NCBI GenBank assembly: GCA_002320935.1
Contig: DCLG01000030.1
Coordinates: forward strand, 77,749 to 83,300
DNA from: Pedobacter sp. UBA1654
GTDB taxonomy: Bacteria; Bacteroidota; Bacteroidia; Sphingobacteriales; Sphingobacteriaceae
DNA: 5,552 bases
Reading direction: 5' to 3'
A program made the position numbers and the translations under genes. The notes under the pieces are model-generated. The model saw only the letters and a list, made by a program, of their open reading frames with translations. It was not told the origin of the DNA and ran no database searches. Each line of letters starts with the position of its first letter. Positions within the stretch are counted from its first letter, which is position 1. Below are positions 1 through 5,552 of this stretch, in pieces.

Positions 1-1
1 C

Positions 2-964
2 ATTGAAGATAACCTAAGTAAACCATCTGTATCAAGGCTAGATAAAGTGCATTTTGCATTCCTTGCGTCAGAATATCTAAGGTTAAGCGTTCAACACGTA
101 GAACTAAGAGACCGCAACCGACAATCTTATCAAGTTCTTAAAACCTTCGTTCTAAGTATGTGGCGCAACGAGAAAGGTAATGTATGGGATGATGAGATTT
201 GCCACTTTAAAGGAAAAAGAAGTAGAGTTGCGTATTTATTGACTCATAATTTACCTTATTATAAGAAAAGTTACCATGCTGCCGTCACTGATGAGGACCT
301 TTTTACGATGGCAACTGGTGCAAGCTTAGTTGGCTTTGAACTCCGGAGTTCTACTATTGTCTCCCCGGCATTAGTAGAAGTTGTATTTTATTTCATTCAA
401 ACCTTAAGACAAAAAGCTGTGTTCACAGAAGGAGATAAGTGGTTATTACAACCTGGTGTGTGGAGTGAGCATTCCAATTACCTTTACGCAGGTAACAAAT
501 GGTCAAGCCCAAATTTGAAGTATAAAAAAGTTCCTAATATCGGGTGGGATGCATCGCATTTTTCAAGAATGCCCGGCTATTTATATACACTTTCTTGCAT
601 ATTTAAGTCGAAGTCAGAGGTGGGTAGGTTTATACTACGACTTCAAGTTGGATTGAGTCAGCAATTCATGGAAAAGGTTGTTGTGAAATCAAGGCGTTCG
701 GATAACATAGATCTTTACAGATTCAATAACTTCATGGATGGAAGTAATGGTGTTTTTCGCTATAAATACCCGTCCAAACCAAGTGGTTATGGCCCATTTG
801 AAAATTATCATCATATTTTCTATGGATGGTGGAGTTTACTCGGCCAACAACCAATCACAGACATGTATAAAAACCTTAGTCATAGTATACCTAATTATTT
901 TCCAGCCGAATCAGAACAAAAAAGGCTTGCGAAACAAATTGTCGACATTTGCAGCTTACGCTGA
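2..964 (+). CDS. Uncharacterised helical protein of a glycan locus, 5'-truncated (possible alpha/alpha-toroid polysaccharide-active enzyme)
   Basis: The reading frame is open from base 2 to the TGA at 962-964, giving 320 visible residues. A GTG at 47 could be read as a start, but the frame continues upstream of it without a stop, so the true start is probably outside the window. I do not recognise the family. The protein looks mainly alpha-helical and is rich in Trp, Tyr, Phe and His. Notable clusters, numbered from base 2, are PGVWSEHSNYLYAGN (about 151-165), GWDASHFSRMPGYL (about 181-194) and GYGPFENYHHIFYGWWSLLG (about 262-281). Conserved-looking Asp/His/Tyr/Asn patches among aromatic helices recall alpha/alpha-toroid lyases, hydrolases and epimerases, but this is an impression and not a motif match. 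No signal peptide can be judged because the N-terminus is missing. It lies 65 bases upstream of a glycosyltransferase gene on the same strand, which suggests a role in making, trimming or modifying the same glycan. That the frame is coding is well supported; the function is not. Confidence 0.8.
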   Translation: MEDNLSKPSVSRLDKVHFAFLASEYLRLSVQHVELRDRNRQSYQVLKTFVLSMWRNEKGNVWDDEICHFKGKRSRVAYLLTHNLPYYKKSYHAAVTDEDLFTMATGASLVGFELRSSTIVSPALVEVVFYFIQTLRQKAVFTEGDKWLLQPGVWSEHSNYLYAGNKWSSPNLKYKKVPNIGWDASHFSRMPGYLYTLSCIFKSKSEVGRFILRLQVGLSQQFMEKVVVKSRRSDNIDLYRFNNFMDGSNGVFRYKYPSKPSGYGPFENYHHIFYGWWSLLGQQPITDMYKNLSHSIPNYFPAESEQKRLAKQIVDICSLR

Positions 965-1029
965 GCTGTCATTTCAATTAGCTTGATTTCTTCCCTTTTG
1001 GTCCTTCAACTTTCTTTTTTAGTAAATTT

Positions 1030-2190
1030 ATGAAAAACCCTAAAAACATCTGTATCATCCTTTATCCCAGAGTAAATGATCATTCTAGTCGAATTCTAAA
1101 ACAAGCATATTATCTTACTGAGCAAAACATTGTTGACGAAGTCCTCATCTTATCTATGTACTTTGATAGCAAGTTAGAAGAAGTAGTCAAAATATCTGAT
1201 AAGATAAATATAAGGAGACTAAAGTCTGTAACGCACGGGCTTCCAAAGAATGCACTTGGAGACGCAATAAAATTTTACGTCTTCAACAATCTTTGTAAAA
1301 AGATCATTAAAGATATTAGTCCAAGTTTAGTAATCCCTCATAGTCTATCCGTTTTGCCAATCGGGGTTTGGGCCAAAAAAAGTTTTAATGTTAAATTGGT
1401 GTATGATGCACATGAATTGGAGACGGAAAGGTTTAATCTGAAAGGGCTGAGACAAACTATTTCACGCCGGATGGAAAGAAAATTAATCGGGCATTGTGAC
1501 AAAGTTATTGTTGTTAACGAAGCTATTTTAAAGTGGTATCAAGCCGCCTACAATCTCCAAAATATCTACTCAATACCTAACATACCCATAAACAATGCTC
1601 CTGGTAGGATCTTACCTAAAAGTAATATACTGAGAGAAGAATTTGGTCTCAAGGAGAATACCATCATCTTTCTATACCAAGGAATATTATCGTCAGGGAG
1701 GGGAATAAATGAGCTGCTTGAAATTTTTTCGGAGGGAGGAATTCAGGAAGATCGGGTGATCATCTTTATGGGATACGGCGAGTTGGCAGAAGAAATCAAA
1801 ACTTTGTCAAGAACTAATAATCAAATTTACTTCAAACCTGCAGTTTCTCCTGGCTCGATCTTGGAAAATACACGTGGAGCGGATGTGGGACTTTTTTTTA
1901 TCCTAAAAGAGATGTGTTTAAGTTATCAACTCTCTCTTCCAAACAAGTTTTACGAGTACGCCATGGCTGGATTATACCTTTGCGTCAATGATAAGTTTCC
2001 CATTATGGAGGAATTAATAGTTAAACACAACTTAGGCAAGGTAGTTGGATCTTCAAAAGGGGAAATTAAGAAGTTCATTCAAACAATTACGTTTGATGAA
2101 GTAAATAATGTTTATGAGAAGTCTCTTGAATATCGTGCAAATTTAGGCTGGCATCAGAATCTTGAAGCATTAAATGAGATTTTTCAATGA
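1030..2190 (+). CDS. Glycosyltransferase, GT-B fold, GT4-like
   Basis: Encodes 386 residues, a normal length for a GT4 enzyme. It probably transfers a sugar from a nucleotide donor to a lipid-linked acceptor at the cytoplasmic face of the inner membrane. The N-terminal Rossmann-like domain opens with a beta strand (NICIILYPRVNDHSSR, about 5-21) and contains YDAHELE at 125-131, a signature of this kind of enzyme just before a helix of basic residues. The C-terminal donor-binding domain begins near 210 with IIFLYQGILSSGRGINELLE (212-231), followed by a strand and turn FMGYGE (246-251). NKFYEYAMAGLYL at 305-317 is the usual nucleotide-sugar contact region, with E309 in the position of the first Glu of the EX7E motif. 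The position eight residues on is Leu317, so the classical spacing is not kept; E328/E329 lie further on. The ATG start follows an A/T-rich leader with no clear Shine-Dalgarno sequence, as is common in Bacteroidota. Donor and acceptor sugars cannot be read from the sequence. Confidence 0.9.
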   Translation: MKNPKNICIILYPRVNDHSSRILKQAYYLTEQNIVDEVLILSMYFDSKLEEVVKISDKINIRRLKSVTHGLPKNALGDAIKFYVFNNLCKKIIKDISPSLVIPHSLSVLPIGVWAKKSFNVKLVYDAHELETERFNLKGLRQTISRRMERKLIGHCDKVIVVNEAILKWYQAAYNLQNIYSIPNIPINNAPGRILPKSNILREEFGLKENTIIFLYQGILSSGRGINELLEIFSEGGIQEDRVIIFMGYGELAEEIKTLSRTNNQIYFKPAVSPGSILENTRGADVGLFFILKEMCLSYQLSLPNKFYEYAMAGLYLCVNDKFPIMEELIVKHNLGKVVGSSKGEIKKFIQTITFDEVNNVYEKSLEYRANLGWHQNLEALNEIFQ

Positions 2191-2242
2191 CCTACACATA
2201 GTTCAACTCACAACGTAAATTATTGAAAGATCAACAAACAAA

Positions 2243-3445
2243 ATGAGAATTTTATACATACATCAATACTTCAAAACACCATTAGAACCCGGGGGTACCA
2301 GATCATATTGGATTTCAAAAAAGCTTGTTGAAGTAGGTCATCAAGTTACGATGATTACCTCGAAAAGCGGGATGAAATCAAAGACTGAAACGGTTATGAT
2401 CGACGGAATTCAGGTTATATATGTGAATGTTCCTTATGACAACAATATGAGCATACCAGCAAGGTTATATGCATTTATGAGATTCATGTGGTTGTCTACA
2501 GCTGTCGGCTTTCAGAAGGAATTTGATTTGGTTATTGCGACGTCTACACCACTTACAGTTGGCTTTCCCGCTCTTGTGTTAAAAAAGCTTAGACAAAAAC
2601 CCTATATATTCGAGGTACGAGATCTATGGCCGGAGGTTCCTATTCAAATGGGAGGCTTGAAAAATAGAATGTTGATAGAATTGGCGAAAGTATTTGAAAG
2701 ATCTATTTACAAGAATGCTATTCATATAATTGCTCTATCGCCTGGCATGTATGAAGGTGTAAAAAGTGTCGGTGTTTCTGATGAAAAAATATCCATGATT
2801 CCTAATATGTCGAAGATCGATGAGTTTTGGCCAAGAGAAAAGAACCTCGTTTTACAGAGAGAATTGGGATTATCTGAAAGCTCCTTTAAAATAATTCATT
2901 TTGGAACTCTGGGCATAGCTAATGGTGCAATGTCGATCATAGAAACCGCTATACATATGAAAAAAGAAGTTGATGTTGAATTTATCTTCTTAGGCGGAGG
3001 ATCAACCGAAAAAGAATTGGAAGATCGGTGTAGACGAGAAAATTTAAAAAATGTTCATTTTCTCGGTAAATTCGGTATGACCACAACTTCGGAAATCGTC
3101 AATGTTTGTGACGTTTCAATTGTAAGTTTTTTAAATTTACCGATTTTATACACGAACTCACCGAATAAACTATTTGATTCACTTTCGGCAGGAAAGCCAA
3201 TTATAGTAAACTCGGCTGGTTGGACAAAGGAGTTAGTAGAAGAATACAAATGTGGTTTGTACGTTGATCCAGATAATCCTGACAGCCTCAAGAACGCAAT
3301 CTTATTTTTAAAGAACAATAAGGAAGCAGCAAAACAAATGGGAAAGGCATCACGAAAGCTCGCAGAAGATCAATATGATAAAAGTATTTTGGTTCAAAAA
3401 TTCGCTGAGATAATATTAGCACAACAAACTCGTGTCGATGTATAA
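2243..3445 (+). CDS. WbuB-like glycosyltransferase family 4 protein
   Basis: Encodes 400 residues, full length for the WbuB-like branch of GT4, whose members are often annotated as L-fucosamine or related amino-sugar transferases of O-antigen and capsule loci. The N-terminus MRILYIHQYF with PGGTRSYW at 16-23 is typical of the branch and forms the glycine-rich acceptor-side loop. EVRDLWPEVP at 124-133 is a strong family signature. The C-terminal donor domain starts near 215 (FKIIHFGTLGIANG, 215-228), continues with FIFLGGGSTEKELE (247-260), and carries SPNKLFDSLSAGKP at 306-319. In that last motif Asp312 stands where many GT4 enzymes have the first Glu of EX7E; E330 may serve as a later acidic contact. 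It begins 52 bases after the preceding glycosyltransferase, and its last 8 bases overlap the next gene, so it is probably co-translated with the phosphoglycosyl transferase. It is a candidate for adding the second sugar to the Und-PP-linked primer, the role that PglA fills in Campylobacter. This role is inferred from context and the sugar specificity is unknown. Confidence 0.93.
   Translation: MRILYIHQYFKTPLEPGGTRSYWISKKLVEVGHQVTMITSKSGMKSKTETVMIDGIQVIYVNVPYDNNMSIPARLYAFMRFMWLSTAVGFQKEFDLVIATSTPLTVGFPALVLKKLRQKPYIFEVRDLWPEVPIQMGGLKNRMLIELAKVFERSIYKNAIHIIALSPGMYEGVKSVGVSDEKISMIPNMSKIDEFWPREKNLVLQRELGLSESSFKIIHFGTLGIANGAMSIIETAIHMKKEVDVEFIFLGGGSTEKELEDRCRRENLKNVHFLGKFGMTTTSEIVNVCDVSIVSFLNLPILYTNSPNKLFDSLSAGKPIIVNSAGWTKELVEEYKCGLYVDPDNPDSLKNAILFLKNNKEAAKQMGKASRKLAEDQYDKSILVQKFAEIILAQQTRVDV
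3438..3445 (+). other. ATGTATAA start/stop overlap
   Basis: The start codon of the phosphoglycosyl transferase (3438-3440) lies just before the stop codon of the WbuB-like glycosyltransferase (3443-3445), in a different frame. No convincing Shine-Dalgarno sequence precedes it. The arrangement suggests that ribosomes finishing the upstream gene re-initiate here, coupling production of the two membrane-associated enzymes. The overlap is seen directly; the coupling is inferred. Confidence 0.6.
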
Positions 3446-4040
3446 ATTATACTTTAAAAGAATACTAGATTTATTAGTCGCATTAACTGCCATTTTATTA
3501 CTGAGCCCGGTATTTCTCTGCTTAACCCTTGGCTTGTTTATAGTAAATCAGGGTAAGCCATTTTTCTTGCAGAGTCGACCAGGAAAGAATTCAGCTATAT
3601 TCAAGATTGTTAAGTTTAAGACTATGAATGATCGCTGCGGGCAGGATGGAAAACTCTTGTCAGATGCAGAAAGACTGACAGGTTTGGGTGCATTTGTTAG
3701 AAAAACCTCATTAGATGAAATACCGCAGTTGATCAATGTAATAATAGGCGATATGAGTCTGATCGGACCAAGACCTCTGCTGCCAGAGTATCTGCCTTTG
3801 TATTCTTCAGAACAAAACCGGCGGCATGAGGTCAAGCCGGGTATCACCGGTTGGGCACAGATTAACGGCAGAAATGCGATTAGCTGGACGGAAAAGTTTA
3901 AATTAGATGTTTGGTACGTTGACCACTTAAGTCTGATGTTAGATATAAAAATTATTTTTCTGACTATAAAAAAGGTGGTGGTCAGAGAAGGAATAAATTC
4001 AGACACCTCAGTAACAATGGAGAAGTTTACGGGAAACTAA
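3438..4040 (+). CDS. pglC: PglC-type monotopic phosphoglycosyl transferase (initiating sugar-1-phosphate transferase)
   Basis: Transfers a sugar 1-phosphate from a UDP-sugar to undecaprenyl phosphate, the first membrane step of glycan assembly. With the ATG at 3438 the protein has 200 residues, the size of minimal PglC enzymes, and lacks the extra N-terminal membrane domain of WbaP/WcaJ. A hydrophobic segment at about 9-36 contains Ser23-Pro24, the kink of the re-entrant membrane helix. RPGKNSAIFKIVKFKTM (48-63) is the family's substrate-side motif, with Lys61 where Arg is common. The catalytic Asp-Glu pair is D93-E94 in SLDEIPQLINV. GPRP (110-113) and KPGITGWAQINGRN (133-146) complete the PF02397-type signature. 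From memory of Campylobacter PglC, both the Ser-Pro kink and the DE pair fall at the same residue numbers. That is why I prefer this ATG to the in-frame GTG two codons upstream at 3432. It overlaps the upstream gene by 8 bases and abuts the acetyltransferase gene. UDP-diNAcBac is the inferred substrate, based on the two genes that follow. Confidence 0.93.
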   Translation: MYKLYFKRILDLLVALTAILLLSPVFLCLTLGLFIVNQGKPFFLQSRPGKNSAIFKIVKFKTMNDRCGQDGKLLSDAERLTGLGAFVRKTSLDEIPQLINVIIGDMSLIGPRPLLPEYLPLYSSEQNRRHEVKPGITGWAQINGRNAISWTEKFKLDVWYVDHLSLMLDIKIIFLTIKKVVVREGINSDTSVTMEKFTGN

Positions 4041-4645
4041 TGCATATCTTCGGGGCTAGTGGGCATAGTAAGGTTATAATTGACATTCTCAATTTAAGTG
4101 GAGTTAGTATATCAGCAATATGGGACGACAATCCGGACGTTAAAAGTTTCTGTGGATTTCCGATTTCGGGCAACCTGGAACGAATTAAGTCTCATCAGGT
4201 TGACGAGCTTATAATTGCGATTGGTAGCAATAGTATTCGTAAGAAGCTTGCTACTGAACTTCACGTGCCTTTTGGTACAGTAATGCATCCAAAAAGTATT
4301 GTAGCAGAAGCCGCGCGGGTATTAAGTGGATCTGTTTTAATGGCAAATGTTGTGGTAAACGCTGATACTTTGATTGGGGAACACGTTATTTTAAATACAT
4401 CATGTTCTGTAGACCATGATTGTACAATTGATAACTTCGTTCACATATCGCCACAGGCAGGCATTGCAGGTAATGTGCAGGTCGGCGAGGGAACTCACAT
4501 AGGAATAGGTGTAAACGTGATCCAGGGTGTGAAAATAGGCGCATGGGCAACCATCGGCGCAGGAACAGTAGTAATCCGGGATGTGCCAGATTATGCGGTT
4601 GTAGTCGGCAATCCAGGTAGAATAATTAAGTATAATAGAATTTAA
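4040..4645 (+). CDS. pglD: PglD/NeuD-type sugar acetyltransferase (left-handed beta-helix)
   Basis: Expected to transfer acetyl from acetyl-CoA to the 4-amino group of a UDP-4-amino-4,6-dideoxy-GlcNAc, giving UDP-diNAcBac in the cytoplasm. The 201 residues match the family length. The N-terminal domain starts MHIFGASGHSKVIIDIL, whose GASGHS (5-10) is the UDP-binding loop of this family, and extends to about residue 80 with ELIIAIGS at 56-63. From about 85 the sequence is a hexapeptide-repeat left-handed beta-helix with repeating I/V-G turns, ending in VVGNPGRIIK (188-197), the usual C-terminal signature. H126 in SVDHDC is the probable catalytic base. It is followed by D127, where Campylobacter PglD has Glu; Asp is also common in NeuD-type proteins. 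H135 is a likely acetyl-CoA-side residue. The start codon shares one base with the upstream stop (TAATG), and the aminotransferase gene follows after 5 bases. NeuD-like O-acetylation of another sugar is the main alternative, but the adjacent PglE-type gene argues for N-acetylation. Confidence 0.9.
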   Translation: MHIFGASGHSKVIIDILNLSGVSISAIWDDNPDVKSFCGFPISGNLERIKSHQVDELIIAIGSNSIRKKLATELHVPFGTVMHPKSIVAEAARVLSGSVLMANVVVNADTLIGEHVILNTSCSVDHDCTIDNFVHISPQAGIAGNVQVGEGTHIGIGVNVIQGVKIGAWATIGAGTVVIRDVPDYAVVVGNPGRIIKYNRI

Positions 4646-4650
4646 ATATA

Positions 4651-5552
4651 ATGAACTCAAAAATTTGGTTGTCATCTCCACACATGGGTGGATTGGAACA
4701 GAGATATGTAAATGAGGCTTTTGAAACCAACTGGATTGCCCCTTTGGGCCCTAACGTGGATGGCTTTGAACAAGATCTGGCTACCTATACGGGTACAAAG
4801 CATGCGGCTGCTTTAAGTGCCGGAACAGCTGCTCTACATTTATCTTTAGTAATGTTAGGCGTGAAGTCTGGAGATGAGGTAATTTGCCAATCGATGACTT
4901 TTTCCGCAAGTGCCAATCCTATTGCTTATTTAGGTGCAATCCCCGTGTTTGTAGATAGCGAGAAAGAAACTTGGAACATGTGCCCGGAACTTTTACGCAG
5001 CGCTATTCTTGCGAGAATTAAGCTCGGAAAGAAGCCTAAAGCCATAATCCCCGTTCACCTTTATGGCATGCCTGCACAGATGGACAAGATCATGGTTGTC
5101 GCCAATGAATTCGAGATACCGGTAATTGAAGATGCTGCAGAAGCACTCGGTTCTCATATCAGTGGCAAAGCAATGGGTAGTTATGGTACAATGGGCGTGC
5201 TGTCTTTTAACGGAAATAAAATTATCACAACTTCCGGAGGTGGCGCATTAGTATCCGATAACGAAGATCATATCAAAAAAGCAAGATTCCTGGCTACCCA
5301 GGCCCGTGACAATGCACCGCATTATCAACATTCGGAGATTGGCTACAATTATCGGATGAGTAATGTTGCAGCAGGGATTGGCCGCGGGCAAATGGAAGTG
5401 CTTGATGAACATGTTGCAAAAAGACGTGCTAACTTTGAATTTTATAAAAAGGAGCTGGCTAACATTCCTGCCATTACCTTAATGGATGAACCTGACGGTT
5501 ATTTCTCCAACCGTTGGTTAAGTACCATGCTGATTAATCCGGAACTTTCAAA
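4651..5552 (+). CDS. pglE: PglE-type PLP-dependent UDP-4-keto-sugar aminotransferase, 3'-truncated
   Basis: A DegT/DnrJ/EryC1/StrS-family aminotransferase, expected to aminate C4 of UDP-4-keto-6-deoxy-GlcNAc using PLP and an amino donor, usually glutamate. The ATG at 4651 opens a frame that runs to the window end with no stop. It gives 300 complete codons out of the roughly 370-400 usual for the family. Visible landmarks are SSPHMGG (8-14) and NWIAPLGP (27-34); SAGTAALHL (56-64), which holds the PLP phosphate; and VIEDAAEALGS (158-168), with D161 pairing with the pyridine nitrogen. They continue with SFNGNKIITTSGGG (185-198), with K190 the Schiff-base lysine; GYNYRMSN (231-238); and SNRWLST (286-292). 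PHMGG, IAPLG, the NGNKIITTSGGG core and SNRWLST agree closely with my memory of Campylobacter PglE and Bacillus EpsN, which separates it from PseC and from perosamine synthases. It starts 5 bases after the acetyltransferase stop. Sampled lines are clearly richer in G+C than the glycosyltransferase genes. Confidence 0.93.
   Translation, partial: MNSKIWLSSPHMGGLEQRYVNEAFETNWIAPLGPNVDGFEQDLATYTGTKHAAALSAGTAALHLSLVMLGVKSGDEVICQSMTFSASANPIAYLGAIPVFVDSEKETWNMCPELLRSAILARIKLGKKPKAIIPVHLYGMPAQMDKIMVVANEFEIPVIEDAAEALGSHISGKAMGSYGTMGVLSFNGNKIITTSGGGALVSDNEDHIKKARFLATQARDNAPHYQHSEIGYNYRMSNVAAGIGRGQMEVLDEHVAKRRANFEFYKKELANIPAITLMDEPDGYFSNRWLSTMLINPELS

Noticed and set aside
738..986. Plus-strand frame of 82 codons overlapping the end of the first gene
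   Set aside because: It lies almost wholly inside the first gene in another frame, shows no recognisable motif and reads as a shadow of the aromatic-rich C-terminus.
997..1027. Possible Bacteroidota-type promoter (TTTG, 19 bases, TAGTAAAT) before the first glycosyltransferase
   Set aside because: The -7 element matches TAnnTTTG only in its TA, and the implied transcription start would fall at or after the start codon.
2202..2227. Inverted repeat TTCAA...TTGAA in the gap between the two glycosyltransferase genes
   Set aside because: The stem has only 5 A/T-rich pairs with a 16-base loop and no T-tract, which is too weak to call a terminator.
3055..3318. Minus-strand frame of 87 codons
   Set aside because: Opposite to the conserved donor domain of the WbuB-like transferase; no motif and no leader.
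3827..3851. Repeated CCGG words suggesting a hairpin
   Set aside because: They fall inside the conserved KPGITGW coding motif of PglC and are explained by its codons.
3548..4006. Minus-strand frame of 152 codons
   Set aside because: Antisense to the highly conserved PglC catalytic region; its openness follows from the codon composition of that gene.
4400..4681. Minus-strand frame of 93 codons spanning the PglD/PglE junction
   Set aside because: Antisense to the hexapeptide-repeat helix of PglD, whose periodic codons explain both the open frame and its repetitive look.

Overview
The window is one strand-uniform stretch of a bacterial surface-glycan biosynthesis locus. All six genes are on the plus strand and both outer genes run off the ends. 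The likely source is a member of the Bacteroidota, possibly a Sphingobacteriales/Pedobacter-type organism. Reasons are the moderate-to-low GC, A-rich leaders without clear Shine-Dalgarno sequences, and the gene content. This placement is an inference; no rRNA or other marker is present.

Layout: (1) 2-964, the 3' part of a gene for a mostly helical, aromatic-rich protein that I cannot assign to a family; (2) 1030-2190, a GT4-like GT-B glycosyltransferase; (3) 2243-3445, a WbuB-like GT4 glycosyltransferase; (4) 3438-4040, a small PglC-type phosphoglycosyl transferase; (5) 4040-4645, a PglD/NeuD-type sugar O/N-acetyltransferase; (6) 4651 to the window end, the N-terminal 300 residues of a PglE-type DegT/DnrJ/EryC1 aminotransferase. 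Junctions are tight: gaps of 65 and 52 bases, overlaps of 8 and 1 bases, then a gap of 5. I see no convincing terminator or internal promoter, so an operon is likely.

How they fit together: PglE would aminate UDP-4-keto-6-deoxy-GlcNAc at C4. PglD would N-acetylate the product to UDP-N,N'-diacetylbacillosamine (UDP-diNAcBac). PglC would transfer the phospho-sugar to undecaprenyl phosphate at the inner face of the cytoplasmic membrane. The two GT4-like enzymes would then extend the lipid-linked sugar. The same C-D-E order of functions is known from Campylobacter pgl, and an equivalent trio (EpsL-EpsM-EpsN) from Bacillus exopolysaccharide loci. The missing first enzyme, a PglF-type 4,6-dehydratase, is expected outside the window, probably downstream. 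Whether the product is capsule, exopolysaccharide, O-antigen or a protein glycan cannot be told from here.

The base composition is uneven. Lines sampled by hand in the first three genes are about 27-40% GC, and lines in the aminotransferase gene are about 45-52%. This fits a variable glycan-specific part joined to a conserved initiation module. The least explained element is the first gene. No non-coding stretch exceeds 65 bases, and no RNA genes, CRISPR arrays or mobile elements were seen.
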